Shown here: positions 18,027 through 28,820 of the stretch, piece by piece | Numbering within the stretch: position 1 is the first letter of the stretch | Layout: each line of letters opens with the position of its first letter | Source: Candidatus Onthenecus intestinigallinarum | Lineage (GTDB): Bacteria > Bacillota > Clostridia > Christensenellales > Aristaeellaceae | Direction: 5' to 3' | Length of the DNA: 38,024 nucleotides | Assembly (NCBI GenBank): GCA_018713325.1 | Contig: DVFJ01000019.1 | Coordinates: 1-38,024 of the forward strand | Notes under the pieces: generated by a model | Databases searched by the model: none | What the model saw: the letters and a program-made list of their open reading frames with translations, nothing else | What the model was told of the DNA's origin: nothing | Position numbers and translations under genes: made by a program

Positions 18027-20057
18027 GTGGAAGGGCGCTTTGTGCTCAAGTCCCCGTTCAAGCCGCAGGGCGACCAGCCCCAGGCAATCGAGGCGCTCGC
18101 GCGCGGCATCGAGCAGGGCGACCGGGGGCAGGTGCTGCTGGGCGTGACGGGCTCGGGCAAGACGTTTACGATGGCGTCGGTCATCGAGCGGGTGCAGCGG
18201 CCCACGCTCGTCATCGCGCACAACAAGACGCTCGCGGCGCAGCTGTGCGCGGAGTTTCGCGAGTTCTTCCCCGACAGCGCGGTGGAGTACTTCGTCAGCT
18301 ACTACGACTACTACCAGCCCGAGGCGTACATCGCCTCCACGGATACGTACATCGAGAAGGACGCGTCCATCAACGACGAGATTGAGCGCCTACGCCACAG
18401 CGCCACGGCGGCGCTGCGCGAGCGCAACGACGTCATCGTCGTCGCGTCGGTCTCGTGCATCTACTCCATGGGCGATCCCAGCGAGTACGAGGGCATGATG
18501 GTCTCGCTGCGCCCCGGCATGGAGATGGGCCGCGACGGCCTGCTGCGCGACCTGGTGGACATCCAGTACACACGCAATGATGTGGAGTTCGACAGAGGCA
18601 CATTCCGCGTTCGGGGTGATGTGGTGGAGATCATTCCGGCAAACAGCAACGATAAGGCGATTCGCGTGGAGTTTTTTGGCGACGAGATCGACCGCATTTC
18701 CCAGGTGGATGTCGTCAGCGGCCATGTGGAGATGGTGCTCGACCATGCGGTCGTCTTCCCGGCCACGCACTACGCGACGCCGCGCGAGACGATCGACAGG
18801 GCCATCGAGGACATCGAGCGCGACCTGGCGGCGCGCGTGCAGGAGCTCAAGGACGACGACCGGCTGCTGGAGGCGCAGCGCCTGTCCCAGCGCACGAACT
18901 ACGACATCGAGATGCTGCGCGAGATCGGCTTTTGCACCGGCATCGAGAACTACTCGCGCTACTTCGACGGGCGCAAGCCCGGCGACGCGCCCTACACGCT
19001 GCTGGACTACTTCCCCAAGAGGTTCATCTGCTTCATCGACGAGTCGCACGTGACGATCCCGCAGATCCGCGCGATGTTCAACGGCGACCGCGCGCGCAAG
19101 ACGTCGCTGGTGGAGTACGGCTTCCGCCTGCCGTCGGCGTTTGACAACCGGCCGCTGCAATTTCATGAGTTTGAGGAGCGCATCGGTCAGACGATCTACG
19201 TCAGCGCCACGCCCGCGGCCTATGAGCTGGAGTGCTCCTCGCAGGTGGTCGAGCAGATCATCCGCCCCACGGGCCTGCTGGATCCCGAGGTCATCGTGCG
19301 CCCGGCCCAGGGCCAGGTGGACGACCTGCTCTCCGAGGTGCGCACCGTCACCGCCAAGGGCCAGCGCGTGCTCGTCACCACGCTGACCAAGAAGATGGCC
19401 GAGAGCCTGACGGGCTATCTGCAGGAGATGGGCGTGCGCGTGCGCTACCTGCACTCCGACATCCAGACGATGGAGCGTCAGGAGATCATCCGCGCGCTGC
19501 GCCTGGGCGAGTTCGACGTGCTGGTGGGCATCAACCTGCTGCGCGAGGGCCTGGACATCCCGGAGGTCGCCCTGGTGGCGATCCTGGATGCGGACAAGGA
19601 GGGCTTCCTGCGCTCCGAGGTCTCGCTCGTACAGACCATCGGCCGCGCCGCGCGCAACGTCGAGGGCCGCGTCATCATGTATGCGGACGTCATGACCGAC
19701 AGCATGAACGCCGCCATCTTCGAGACCAACCGCCGCCGCCAGCTGCAGATGGCCTTCAACGAGGCCAACGGCATCACGCCCCAGTCCGTCAGCAAGGCCG
19801 TGCGCGACCTGCTCGAGATCGGCCACGCGCCCGGCGAAAAGAAGCGCTCCCGCCTGCGCGAGGCGCCCCTCACCGACGAGGAGCAGCGCCGCATGGAGGA
19901 GCACATCGAGGAGCAGATGCTGCAGGCCGCGGCCAACCTCGACTTCGAGCTGGCCGCCAAGCTGCGCGACCGGCTGTTCGCGCTGCGCGGCGAGGCATCG
20001 CCCGCGCCGGGGCCGCAGGTCAAGGGGCGCCAGCGGGCACGGCGCCGCAGTCGTTAA
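18027..20057 (+). CDS. uvrB: Excinuclease ABC subunit B
   Basis: UvrB is the damage-verifying helicase-like subunit of nucleotide excision repair; it is loaded by UvrA and recruits UvrC. The product (about 676 residues) has Walker A GVTGSGKT, the beta-hairpin [11 protein letters not shown] that inserts into DNA, the DESH helicase motif (as [11 protein letters not shown]), QTIGRAARN motif VI, and the C-terminal UVR motif ([17 protein letters not shown]). GTG at 18027 is preferred because AAAGGGAG lies about 10 bases upstream and the family N-terminus begins there; an in-frame ATG at 18000 has no site. A LexA box and its own promoter precede it. Confidence 0.96.
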   Translation: MEGRFVLKSPFKPQGDQPQAIEALARGIEQGDRGQVLLGVTGSGKTFTMASVIERVQRPTLVIAHNKTLAAQLCAEFREFFPDSAVEYFVSYYDYYQPEAYIASTDTYIEKDASINDEIERLRHSATAALRERNDVIVVASVSCIYSMGDPSEYEGMMVSLRPGMEMGRDGLLRDLVDIQYTRNDVEFDRGTFRVRGDVVEIIPANSNDKAIRVEFFGDEIDRISQVDVVSGHVEMVLDHAVVFPATHYATPRETIDRAIEDIERDLAARVQELKDDDRLLEAQRLSQRTNYDIEMLREIGFCTGIENYSRYFDGRKPGDAPYTLLDYFPKRFICFIDESHVTIPQIRAMFNGDRARKTSLVEYGFRLPSAFDNRPLQFHEFEERIGQTIYVSATPAAYELECSSQVVEQIIRPTGLLDPEVIVRPAQGQVDDLLSEVRTVTAKGQRVLVTTLTKKMAESLTGYLQEMGVRVRYLHSDIQTMERQEIIRALRLGEFDVLVGINLLREGLDIPEVALVAILDADKEGFLRSEVSLVQTIGRAARNVEGRVIMYADVMTDSMNAAIFETNRRRQLQMAFNEANGITPQSVSKAVRDLLEIGHAPGEKKRSRLREAPLTDEEQRRMEEHIEEQMLQAAANLDFELAAKLRDRLFALRGEASPAPGPQVKGRQRARRRSR

Positions 20058-20061
20058 ATAA

Positions 20062-20075
20062 AAACGCTTGTTCTC
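20062..20075. promoter_or_regulatory. Possible degenerate LexA box upstream of uvrA
   Basis: The sequence AAACGCTTGTTCT within this span keeps the AAC and GTTCT parts of the LexA box but loses the first two bases. It overlaps the uvrA -35. It is much weaker than the uvrB site. Confidence 0.3.
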
Positions 20076-20096
20076 ATTTTATTTTTGTGCTATAAT
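20068..20096 (+). promoter_or_regulatory. Promoter of uvrA
   Basis: TTGTTC (20068-20073) and TATAAT (20091-20096) are spaced 17 bp apart, and the -10 has a TGn extension (TGCTATAAT). It lies in the 103-bp gap between uvrB and uvrA, so uvrA can be transcribed on its own. Confidence 0.7.
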
Positions 20097-20160
20097 GACA
20101 GCGCAAAAGAAGCACCTTAAAGAGGCATCTCAACGACCGCTCAGCCTGTGGAGGTTCTCC

Positions 20161-23016
20161 GTGCAAGATCAAATCGTCATCAAGGGCGCGCGTGAGCACA
20201 ATTTACAAAATGTGGATTTGACGATCCCGCGGGACAAGCTGGTGGTGTTCACCGGCCTGTCGGGCAGCGGCAAGTCGTCCCTGGCGTTCGACACGCTCTA
20301 CGCCGAGGGACAGCGGCGCTATGTCGAGTCGCTCTCATCCTACGCGCGCATGTTTTTGGGCCAGATGGAAAAGCCCGACGTCGACTACATCGACGGCCTG
20401 TCGCCGGCCATCTCGATCGACCAGAAGACGACGAGCCGCAACCCGCGCTCGACGGTCGGCACTGTTACGGAAATTCACGACTATCTGCGCCTGCTCTATG
20501 CGCGCATCGGCATCCCGCACTGCCCGGTGTGCGGCAAGGTGATCCGCCAGCAGACGGTCGATCAGATGGTCGACCAGATCCTGGCGCTGCCGGAGCGCAC
20601 GCGCGTGCAGATCCTCTCGCCGCTCGTGCGCGGGCGCAAGGGCGAATACCAGAAGCTGCTGGAGGACGTGGCCAAGCAGGGATTTGTGCGCGTGCGCGTG
20701 GACGGCGAGACGTACGACACGGGCGACGTGCCGCCGCTGGCCAAGCAGAAGAAGCACACCATCGAGGTGGTGGTGGACCGCATCGCCGTGCGGGAGGGGA
20801 TCCAGACGCGGCTGACGGACTCGCTGGAGACGGCGCTCAAGCAGTCCGGCGGCCTGGCGGTGGCGGACATCGGGCCCGGCGAGCGGGAGCTTCTCTTCTC
20901 GCAGAACTATGCGTGCCCGGACTGCAATGTGAGCATCGAGGCGCTGGAGCCGCGGCTGTTCTCGTTCAACAGCCCGTTCGGCGCGTGCCCGACGTGCTCG
21001 GGCCTGGGCACCCTGATGAAGGTCGACCCGCAGCTGGTCATCCCCGACTGGAGCAAGAGCCTGCGCGAGGACCCGATCCAGGCGGTGGGCTGGAATACGC
21101 GCGATCCCTCGTCGCAGGCGAACATGTTCTTCGGCGCGCTGGCCAAGCACTACGGCTTTTCGCTGGATACGCCGCTACAGGAGCTGCCGCCGGAGATCGT
21201 CGACATCCTGCTCTACGGCTCCAGGGGCGAGAAGATCCGCGTCGAGTACAGCCGGGCGCAGGGCAGCGGCAGCTTCACCGTGCCGTTTGAGGGCATCATC
21301 ACGACGATCGAGCGCCGCTATGCCGAGACCAGCAGCGAGGGCGCCAAGGAGGCCTACGAGGAGCTGATGACCCAGACGCCCTGCCCGGATTGCGGCGGCC
21401 GGCGGCTCAAGCGCGAGGCGCTGGCCGTGACGGTCGGCGGCAAGAACCTGGCGCAGGTGTCGGACATGTCGGTATTGCAGGCCAAGAAGTTCTTTGACGG
21501 GCTGGAGCTGACCGAGAAGGAGCGGATGATCGCGCACCAGCTGCTCAAGGAGATCGGCTCGCGCCTGGGCTTCCTGGCGGATGTCGGGCTGGACTACCTG
21601 ACGCTCTCTCGCTCGGCCTCCACGCTCTCGGGCGGCGAGGCGCAGCGCATCCGCCTGGCCACGCAGATCGGCTCCAGCCTCGTGGGCGTGCTCTATATCC
21701 TGGACGAGCCGTCCATCGGCCTGCACCAGCGCGACAACGAGCGGCTGCTGTCCACGCTCAAGAACCTGCGCGACCTGGGCAATACGCTGGTCGTCGTGGA
21801 GCACGACGAGGACACGATGTACGCGGCGGATCAGATCGTGGACATCGGCCCGGGCGCGGGCGCGCACGGCGGGCGTCTGATCGCGCAGGGCACGGTCGAG
21901 GAGATCAAGCAGAACCCGAATTCGATCACCGGCCAGTACCTGTCGGGCCGGCGCTATATCCCCATCCCGAAGGTGCGGCGCAAGCCGGCGGGCTTCATCA
22001 CCGTGCGCGGCGCGCGCGCGCACAATCTCAAGCGCATCGACGTGGACCTTCCGCTGGGCGTCATGTGCGTGGTGACGGGCGTGTCGGGCAGCGGCAAATC
22101 CTCGCTCGTCAACGAGATCGTGTACAAGGCGCTCGCGCGCGACCTCAACCGCGCCAAGATCCGCCCCGGCGACTTTGACGGGTTCGACGGCCTGTTCCCG
22201 CCCGAGGGCCGGCCCGTGCTGGACAAGGTCATCGCCATCGACCAGTCGCCCATCGGCCGCACGCCCCGATCCAATCCCGCTACATACACGGGCGTGTTCG
22301 ACCTCATCCGCCGGGTGTTTGCGCAGACGCCGGACGCCAAGGCGCGCGGCTATAAGGAGAACCGCTTCTCCTTCAACGTCAAGGGCGGGCGCTGCGAGGC
22401 CTGCGCGGGCGACGGCATCATCAAGATCGACATGAGCTTCCTGGCGGACCTGTACGTGCCCTGCGAGGTGTGCAAGGGCCGCAGGTACAACCGCGAGACG
22501 CTGGAGGTCCTCTACAAGGGCAAGAACATCTACGACGTGCTGGAGATGACCGTGGAGGAGGCGCTGGGCTACTTCGAGAACCACGAGAAGATCCTGCGCA
22601 AGCTGCAGACGCTCTACGACGTGGGCCTGGGCTACATCAAGCTCGGCCAGCCCTCGACGACGCTCTCGGGCGGCGAGGCGCAGCGCATCAAGCTGGCCAC
22701 GGAGCTCAGCCGCGCCAGCACGGGCAAGACGCTCTATGTGCTCGACGAGCCGACGACCGGCCTGCACATGGCCGACTGCGACCGCCTGGTGCAGGTGCTC
22801 TCGCGCCTGGCCGACGCGGGCAACACGGTGCTGATCATCGAGCACAACCTGGACATCATCAAGGCGTGCGACTACGTGATCGACCTGGGCCCCGAGGGCG
22901 GCGACCGCGGCGGCCAGGTGGTCGTCACGGGCACGCCCGAGGAGGTCGCCAAGTGCCGCAAGAGCTACACGGGCCAGTTCCTCAAGCGCACGCTGGCCAA
23001 TGGCAAATATGAATGA
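20161..23016 (+). CDS. uvrA: Excinuclease ABC subunit A
   Basis: UvrA is the dimeric damage-sensing ATPase of excision repair. The 951-residue product has two ABC modules: Walker [10 protein letters not shown] and GVSGSGKSS, two LSGGEAQRI signatures and Walker B LDEPSIGL and LDEPTTGL. It also has the UvrA zinc modules (CPVCGK, CPDCN with [14 protein letters not shown] with CEVCKG) and the [17 protein letters not shown] segment. Length is normal. The start is GTG at 20161: GGAGG lies 6 bases upstream, and family similarity ([15 protein letters not shown]) begins at once, whereas earlier in-frame ATGs overlap the promoter. It follows uvrB in the same direction. Confidence 0.97.
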   Translation: MQDQIVIKGAREHNLQNVDLTIPRDKLVVFTGLSGSGKSSLAFDTLYAEGQRRYVESLSSYARMFLGQMEKPDVDYIDGLSPAISIDQKTTSRNPRSTVGTVTEIHDYLRLLYARIGIPHCPVCGKVIRQQTVDQMVDQILALPERTRVQILSPLVRGRKGEYQKLLEDVAKQGFVRVRVDGETYDTGDVPPLAKQKKHTIEVVVDRIAVREGIQTRLTDSLETALKQSGGLAVADIGPGERELLFSQNYACPDCNVSIEALEPRLFSFNSPFGACPTCSGLGTLMKVDPQLVIPDWSKSLREDPIQAVGWNTRDPSSQANMFFGALAKHYGFSLDTPLQELPPEIVDILLYGSRGEKIRVEYSRAQGSGSFTVPFEGIITTIERRYAETSSEGAKEAYEELMTQTPCPDCGGRRLKREALAVTVGGKNLAQVSDMSVLQAKKFFDGLELTEKERMIAHQLLKEIGSRLGFLADVGLDYLTLSRSASTLSGGEAQRIRLATQIGSSLVGVLYILDEPSIGLHQRDNERLLSTLKNLRDLGNTLVVVEHDEDTMYAADQIVDIGPGAGAHGGRLIAQGTVEEIKQNPNSITGQYLSGRRYIPIPKVRRKPAGFITVRGARAHNLKRIDVDLPLGVMCVVTGVSGSGKSSLVNEIVYKALARDLNRAKIRPGDFDGFDGLFPPEGRPVLDKVIAIDQSPIGRTPRSNPATYTGVFDLIRRVFAQTPDAKARGYKENRFSFNVKGGRCEACAGDGIIKIDMSFLADLYVPCEVCKGRRYNRETLEVLYKGKNIYDVLEMTVEEALGYFENHEKILRKLQTLYDVGLGYIKLGQPSTTLSGGEAQRIKLATELSRASTGKTLYVLDEPTTGLHMADCDRLVQVLSRLADAGNTVLIIEHNLDIIKACDYVIDLGPEGGDRGGQVVVTGTPEEVAKCRKSYTGQFLKRTLANGKYE

Positions 23017-23033
23017 CGGACAGAAAACGCATG

Positions 23034-23073
23034 ACGAACGAGGCGCTCCGCACAGTCGGAGCGCCTCGTTCGT
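23034..23073. terminator. Long hairpin between uvrA and the converging secreted-protein gene
   Basis: Perfect 17-bp arms (23034-23050 and 23057-23073) with a 6-base loop lie between two converging genes. No U-tract is present on the plus strand and only a TTTT stretch is nearby on the minus strand. Confidence 0.7.
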
Positions 23074-23079
23074 TGCACG

Positions 23080-23706
23080 TCAGCCGCCCTGCGACGACGC
23101 GTAATAGCCGGCGTCGTCCTGCCAGTAACCATCCCACCACGTCTCATCCAGCATGATAAACGCGGTGAATTCCTCGGGAAGCGAAAGGGCCTGCGCAACC
23201 TGAGACGTCATTCCGGGCGCGAGCAGCCCGCGCAGCAGGTCGGCCTCGGTGTTTTCAGGCGTCAGAAAGGGCGCCAGAAGCGCGCGCATATCGGCGACGC
23301 GTTCATCGCTGGCCGGCATCAACGCCGCCTCTGCGCGAAACGTCTGCGACAGGGATACATGATAGGCATGGAATGCGATGCCTTCCTCTACGCCTGCCTG
23401 CGCCGCCACGTGCGAAATCGTGCCGGAAGGCACTGCTAAGAGCAGCGGATGTACGGCCGCCAGCACCTGCAGGTTCATGGCGTCCGTCATGTCCAGGCCC
23501 AGAAAGCTGCCCTCCAATGCCATGGCCACCAGCTTTTCGTCGCTGCTTTGCGCGCGATAGCCGGACTGCTGGCAGGCGTCCAGCCAATCCTGTATAAAAA
23601 AGGTGTCGATCTGCGCATCCTGCGCATGGGCGGGAGAACCCCGCGCCAGCAGGGCCAGCACCAGGACCGTCAGGGCCAGCCGTCTGTATCTTTGCCGTCT
23701 TTTCAT
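23080..23706 (-). CDS. Secreted protein, paralogue of the Asp-rich protein; function unknown
   Basis: The 208-residue product starts with a basic N-terminus and hydrophobic core (MKRRQRYRRLALTVLVLALL, cleavage probably after PAHA). The mature part is predicted helical and acidic. It aligns by eye with the next gene upstream on this strand: both share a stretch reading MPLLAxxPxxxI or HPLLLAVPSGTI, then HAY(H/Y), then a PAS(D/E)ER segment, then LL-x-FL, then GL(L/I)xP, then LPxxF. It lacks the Asp tail and ends in a short Trp/Tyr-rich stretch (WWDGYWQDDAGYYASS). There is no lipobox or cell-wall anchor. The ATG at 23706 is chosen for the signal peptide; its AAGGG site is weak. No known family is recognised. 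Confidence 0.75.
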   Translation of the reverse strand: MKRRQRYRRLALTVLVLALLARGSPAHAQDAQIDTFFIQDWLDACQQSGYRAQSSDEKLVAMALEGSFLGLDMTDAMNLQVLAAVHPLLLAVPSGTISHVAAQAGVEEGIAFHAYHVSLSQTFRAEAALMPASDERVADMRALLAPFLTPENTEADLLRGLLAPGMTSQVAQALSLPEEFTAFIMLDETWWDGYWQDDAGYYASSQGG

Positions 23707-23728
23707 GTGCCCTTCATGCGGAAAGGAC

Positions 23729-23746
23729 GGGGCGCAGCAGCGCCCC
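23729..23746 (-). other. Small hairpin between the two paralogous secreted-protein genes
   Basis: A 7-bp GC stem (GGGGCGC with its complement) with a 4-base loop lies in the 63-bp gap. It may reduce read-through into the downstream paralogue. There is no U-tract. Confidence 0.4.
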
Positions 23747-23769
23747 GCCTCCTCCGTCAATGGTCGCCA

Positions 23770-23988
23770 TCAGTCGTCATCATCATCGTCGTCGTCATCG
23801 TCGTCCCGGTCGTCGTCCCAATCGTCGTCCCGGTCGTCGTCCCAGTCGTCGTCATCATCGTCGTCCCGGTCGTCGTCCCGGTCGTCGTCGTCATCGTCGT
23901 CCCAATCGTCATCCCAGTCGTCGTAGCGGTCGTCGTCGCGCCAATCGTCGTCGTCGTCCCAGTCGTCATCGTCCCAATCGTCGTCCAT
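23770..23988 (-). repeat. GAY triplet tract encoding the Asp-rich tail
   Basis: About 216 bases consist mostly of GAC and GAT codons with interspersed TGG and CGC/CGG. On the plus strand it reads as CGTCGT and CATCAT blocks. Such triplet tracts can change length in frame by slippage. Confidence 0.85.
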
Positions 23989-24552
23989 GACGATGTGGGT
24001 GACAAAGCCGGAGGGAAGGCCGTAATCCTCGGAGATGGTTTTGACCTGCTGCGGGGTGATCAGCCCGCGAATGGTTTCCCGCTCGGCGTCATCGTCGTCT
24101 CCGTCCTCGTCGGAGAGAAACAGATCCAGCAGGATCTGGATATTGCGGTAGCGCTCTTCAGAAGCGGGGTTGAGATGGATTTCGGCCTTGAGGGCATTGG
24201 CCAGCGCCTGGTAGTAGGCGTGGCGCACAGCCTGCTCATCCATCTGATAGGCATTGGCGAACGCCGTGATTTCGTCCTGCGGCAGCTGCGCGAGCAGCGG
24301 CATGGCCGAGGCCAGCGCCTGCGCGTGGGCCGTATCGGCCAGACTGCCGTCGCTGTATACGCCGTTCATGACCTGCTCTAGCAGCTTGAATTCCGCCCGC
24401 TCGCTCGTCTGTGCGGCGACGGGAGAGCCGCTCACCAACGCCCAATAGGCCGCGACCGAAGAGGGCGCCTCCTCGGCCAGGGCGGGCGCGCCCTGGAAGC
24501 ATACCGCCGCGCACAAGACCGCGCAGCACCATCTGACCATCGTCTTTTTCAT
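23770..24552 (-). CDS. Secreted protein with hyperacidic Asp/Trp/Arg tail; function unknown
   Basis: The 260-residue product has a signal peptide (MKKTMVRWCCAVLCAAVCFQ, cleavage probably after ALA near residue 26), a helical middle domain shared with the neighbouring paralogue (about 45-185), and a final 72 residues (189-260) made of 57 Asp, 7 Trp, 6 Arg, 1 Tyr and 1 Met. The tail reads as Asp runs of 2-11 punctuated by single W or R, and the last 11 residues are all Asp. Such a tail could bind divalent cations or cationic peptides; that is inference. It lies directly downstream of a PhoR-like kinase gene and behind its own weak promoter with a direct repeat. ATG at 24552 has AAAGGGG about 8 bases upstream. 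No known family is recognised. Confidence 0.8.
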   Translation of the reverse strand: MKKTMVRWCCAVLCAAVCFQGAPALAEEAPSSVAAYWALVSGSPVAAQTSERAEFKLLEQVMNGVYSDGSLADTAHAQALASAMPLLAQLPQDEITAFANAYQMDEQAVRHAYYQALANALKAEIHLNPASEERYRNIQILLDLFLSDEDGDDDDAERETIRGLITPQQVKTISEDYGLPSGFVTHIVMDDDWDDDDWDDDDDWRDDDRYDDWDDDWDDDDDDDRDDDRDDDDDDDWDDDRDDDWDDDRDDDDDDDDDDD

Positions 24553-24605
24553 CCCGGTGATACCCCTTTCCATATTGCCCTTGGCGTGGTTGGGCTGATG
24601 CATGC

Positions 24606-24634
24606 AGTATAGACCGCTCGCGCAGAAAAGGGAA
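24606..24634 (-). promoter_or_regulatory. Putative activator-dependent promoter of the Asp-rich protein gene
   Basis: The minus strand has TATACT (24611-24606) with a poor -35, TTCCCT (24634-24629), at 17-bp spacing, about 54 bases before the start codon. A direct repeat ends 13 bases upstream of the -35. Confidence 0.5.
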
Positions 24635-24651
24635 TCCATGGGAGGCATTCC

Positions 24652-26000
<1,349 letters not shown>

Positions 26001-26004
<4 letters not shown>

Positions 26005-26684
26005 GGCGTCATCAGGCGATAGCCTGCACCGCGCACCGTCTGCACAAATCGGGGGTGGGAGGGATCGTCGCGCAGCTTGGCGCGCAGCTGCGCGACGTGA
26101 TAGTCGACCGTGCGCGACGTGTCCGCGTCCGCCGCGTAGCCCCATACCTCGCGCAGCAGCTGCACGCGGCTGACGGTTCGGCCGGCGTACTTCCACAGGC
26201 ACAGCAGCAGATCATACTCCTTATACGTCAGATCGACGGGCCGGCCGTCCACCGATATTTCGCGCGAATCCGGATAGAGCGTCAATGCGCCCAGCTCGAC
26301 GCGCCGTGCGGCCGGCGTGATGCGGCGCAGCGCGGTCTGGATGCGCGCCTGCAGCTCGCGCACGCCGAAGGGCTTGGTGACGTAGTCCTCGGCCCCCAAT
26401 TCCAGACCGCGGACCTTGTCCTGCTCGGCGCTGCGGGCGGACAGAATGATCACCGGTATACGGGCGGTGGCCCGAGTCCGCTTCCAGTCGGTCAGGATGT
26501 CAAATCCGTTTTTTCCCCGCAACATGAGGTCCAACAGCAGCAGATCCGGCGTCTGCGCTTTCAGACGGGCTTCCAGCTCCCGCGCATCGCGCAACACGAC
26601 GGCCTCATGACCGGCCTTCGTCACGGTTTTTTCGATGAGCAAGCCGATGCGCTCCTCATCTTCGACGATAAAGATGTTGGCCAT
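26001..26684 (-). CDS. Response regulator, OmpR/PhoB family
   Basis: The 227-residue protein has a receiver domain (acidic pocket E8-D9, phosphoacceptor D52 in LLLLDLMLRG, VTKPF lysine) and a winged-helix output domain ending in DTSRTVDYHVAQLRAKLRDDPSHPRFVQTVRGAGYRL. This is the PhoP/ResD type, which binds direct repeats. ATG at 26684 is preferred over one 6 codons upstream because AGGAGGAG lies just before it. It is the first gene of a regulator-kinase operon with a strong promoter and overlaps the kinase start by four bases. Confidence 0.95.
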
Positions 26685-26739
26685 ACGGTCTCCTCCTGTC
26701 AAAAGCCTTCCCGGATACGGAAAGCGCCCTTATGGCATG

Positions 26740-26768
26740 AGGATAGCATGCGCCCATCAGCCTGTCAA
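26740..26768 (-). promoter_or_regulatory. Strong promoter of the PhoPR-like operon
   Basis: The minus strand carries TTGACA (26768-26763), a 17-bp spacer and TATCCT (26745-26740), with a TGC extension before the -10. It lies 55 bases before the regulator start. Confidence 0.8.
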
Positions 26769-26824
26769 CCGGTTCCATTCCGACGGTGTGCGCAAGAGAA
26801 CGGTCACGGTTTCCCCGTGCGACG

Positions 26825-27499
26825 TCATGCGTCCGTGATCCGCCCGTCCGTCACCTGAACGCGGCGCTGCGCCCGCGCGGCCACGGTGGGGTCGTGCGTG
26901 ATCAGCACGACCGTGCGGCCCTGCGCGTTGAGCGCACACAGCAGGTCCATCACCTCGCGGCTGGCGCGCGAGTCCAGATTGCCCGTCGGCTCATCCGCCA
27001 GCAGCACGGACGGGCCGGCCGCCAGTGCGCGCGCGATGGCCACGCGCTGTTGCTGCCCGCCGGAGAGCTGGCTGGGACGGTGACGCATGCGCGCATCCAG
27101 CCCCACGCAGGCGAGCGCCGCCGCCGCGCGCTCCCGGCGTTCGCCTCCGCTTACGCCCGCGATGCGCAGCGGCAGCTCGACGTTTTCCAGCGCCGTCAGC
27201 CGCGGCAGCAGATGAAACCCCTGAAAGACGAAGCCGATCTTGCGCCCGCGTACCAGCGCGAGCTCGTCCTCCCGCAGCGTCTCCACGCTGCGCCCGTCCA
27301 GCCGGTATGTCCCCGCGCTGGGCCTGTCCAGGCAGCCCATGATGTGCATCAGCGTCGACTTGCCCGATCCCGACGGGCCGACAACCGCCATGAACTCGCC
27401 CCGCAGCACGCGAAGGTTCACGTCCGTCAGCGCCGGGATCTGTGTGTCGCCCATCCTGTAGACCTTTCCGATGTGTGAAAGCGAAATGACCGCGTCCAA
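26825..27499 (-). CDS. MacB/LolD-type ABC transporter ATPase, no permease nearby
   Basis: The 224-residue ATPase has Walker [10 protein letters not shown], the LSGGQQQR signature, Walker [13 protein letters not shown] and the MacB-type N-terminal segment ([19 protein letters not shown]). Such ATPases power MacB/FtsX-like export or peptide-resistance permeases. No permease or membrane-fusion gene lies beside it, so it is an orphan here. The likely start is TTG at 27499, because GGAGGG lies 9 bases upstream and no in-frame ATG is available there. It reads towards the PhoPR-like operon but that operon has its own strong promoter, so linkage is only positional. Confidence 0.88.
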   Translation of the reverse strand: MDAVISLSHIGKVYRMGDTQIPALTDVNLRVLRGEFMAVVGPSGSGKSTLMHIMGCLDRPSAGTYRLDGRSVETLREDELALVRGRKIGFVFQGFHLLPRLTALENVELPLRIAGVSGGERRERAAAALACVGLDARMRHRPSQLSGGQQQRVAIARALAAGPSVLLADEPTGNLDSRASREVMDLLCALNAQGRTVVLITHDPTVAARAQRRVQVTDGRITDA

Positions 27500-27579
27500 C
27501 CATTCACGCCCTCCCTCCGTTTGGACGTAGTGTTCACCCCGCCAGCGCCGTGTATGCGGATGACCGTGTCATGCCGGAC

Positions 27580-27609
27580 TTGCGCACGGCGGGGGTCTTG
27601 TGCTACAAT
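27580..27609 (+). promoter_or_regulatory. Promoter of the GNAT-NUDIX gene
   Basis: TTGCGC (27580-27585) and TACAAT (27604-27609) are spaced 18 bp apart, with a TGC extension before the -10. The expected transcript start leaves a leader of about 55 bases. Confidence 0.6.
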
Positions 27610-27615
27610 TTCACT

Positions 27616-27666
27616 CATCGCATCCGGCCGCATCCTCCGCGGCCAAACGCGCGATGCGGGGAGGAT
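27616..27666 (+). promoter_or_regulatory. Structured leader that could mask the ribosome binding site
   Basis: CATCGC (27616-27621) pairs with GCGATG (27651-27656), and GGCCGC (27626-27631) with GCGGCC (27639-27644). The loop ATCCTCC (27632-27638) is exactly complementary to the ribosome binding site GGAGGAT (27660-27666). No known riboswitch class is recognised. Confidence 0.35.
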
Positions 27667-27670
27667 TGCC

Positions 27671-28777
27671 ATGACCATCCGCTTTGCTTCGCCCGACGAC
27701 GCGCGGGCGCTGTTGTCGATCTACGCGCCCTATGTGCAGACCTCCTGCGCGACGTTTGAATGGGAGACGCCGTCGGAGACGGCATTTGCGGAACGCATCC
27801 GGGGAGTGCTCCAGGCGGGCTATCCCTACCTCGCGCTGGAAGAGGACGGGCGGATCGTCGGCTATTGCTACGCCGCGCCGTTCGCGCAGCGGGCGGCCTA
27901 CCGCCCCTCGGCGGATCTGTCGCTCTACCTCGCGCCCGAAGCGCAGCAGCGGGGCGCGGGCCGTGCGCTGTACGAGTGCGCCATGCGCCTGTGCCGCGCG
28001 CAGGGCATTGAAAACGTCTATGGCGTCGTCACCGCGTCCAACGCCGCCTCCCGCGCGCTGCACGAGCGCATGGGCTTTCGCCTGGCGGGCACGCTGGAGC
28101 GCGTGGGCTACAAGTTCGGCGTCTGGCACGGCGTGTGCTATTACGAGAAGTTCCTCGGCGCGCACGACACGCCGTGGCGCGGACTTACGCCTGTGGGAGG
28201 GCTGGACGCGGGCTTTGTGGCGGAGACGATGCGGGCCTGCGCGGCGGCCGTGCGGGAGACGCCGCGGGAGCTGTGGGAGCTGATGGACGCGCAGCGACGT
28301 CCGACGGGCGTGCTGCACCGGCGCGGCGATCCACTGCCGGAGGGCCTGTATCACCTGGTCGTCGACATCCTGACGGTCAATCCGCGGGGCGAGCTGCTGC
28401 TCACGCTGCGCGACGCAGGCAAGCGTTTTGCGGGCCAGTGGGAGATCACCGGCGGCGCGGCCCGCGCGGGCGAGACGTCGCGCGAGGCCGCCGTGCGCGA
28501 GCTGCGCGAGGAGACGGGCCTGCTCGCATCCCCGGAAGAGCTGCTGCCAATCGCCCAGGACCGGCGCGAGCAGAGCCAGAGCGTGCGGAATATCTACCTG
28601 TACCGCTGCCCGCAGGAGCGCCCGGCGGTCGCGCTGCAGGCGGGGGAGACGGAGGACTTCCGCTGGGCGGCGCGCGCGCAGGTCGAGGCGCTGATCGGCG
28701 CGGGCGCGGTCTGCGATCCGATTGTGCGGCTGTACGAGGCGCTGCGCGACAACGCGGCGCTGGCGTGCCTGCGCTGA
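27671..28777 (+). CDS. GNAT N-acetyltransferase fused to NUDIX hydrolase
   Basis: The 368-residue protein joins two enzymes. Residues 1 to about 170 are a GNAT acetyltransferase of the phosphinothricin/methionine-sulfone type (TIRFASPDDARALLSIYAPYV, FEWETPSE, acetyl-CoA loop QQRGAGRALYE, HERMGFRLAGTLERVGYKFG). Residues about 200-350 are a NUDIX hydrolase with an intact Nudix box beginning near residue 262 (G-x5-E-x7-REL-x-EETG) and the RGDPLPEGLYHLVV segment typical of the isopentenyl-isomerase-like subgroup. Both halves look active. The ATG at 27671 follows GGGGAGGAT. It is followed after 43 bases by tex. The acceptor amine and the nucleotide substrate are not predictable. Confidence 0.88.
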   Translation: MTIRFASPDDARALLSIYAPYVQTSCATFEWETPSETAFAERIRGVLQAGYPYLALEEDGRIVGYCYAAPFAQRAAYRPSADLSLYLAPEAQQRGAGRALYECAMRLCRAQGIENVYGVVTASNAASRALHERMGFRLAGTLERVGYKFGVWHGVCYYEKFLGAHDTPWRGLTPVGGLDAGFVAETMRACAAAVRETPRELWELMDAQRRPTGVLHRRGDPLPEGLYHLVVDILTVNPRGELLLTLRDAGKRFAGQWEITGGAARAGETSREAAVRELREETGLLASPEELLPIAQDRREQSQSVRNIYLYRCPQERPAVALQAGETEDFRWAARAQVEALIGAGAVCDPIVRLYEALRDNAALACLR

Positions 28778-28820
28778 GCGCCGGCCGCCGAGATCTCACA
28801 CGGAAAGAGAGGACTTGCCA

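Noticed and set aside
20068-20160. Upstream ATGs as starts of uvrA
   Set aside because: They lie in or beside the promoter (-10 at 20091-20096), and family similarity begins only after GTG 20161.
21175-22845. 556-codon open frame on the minus strand opposite uvrA
   Set aside because: Shadow of uvrA in high-GC DNA; no ribosome binding site and no recognisable domain.
23760-24005. Repeat-like CGTCGT/CATCAT tract considered as a CRISPR, minisatellite or plus-strand Ser/Arg-rich gene
   Set aside because: There are no uniform repeats with unique spacers. The tract is the codons of the Asp tail on the minus strand, in frame with a signal-peptide protein.
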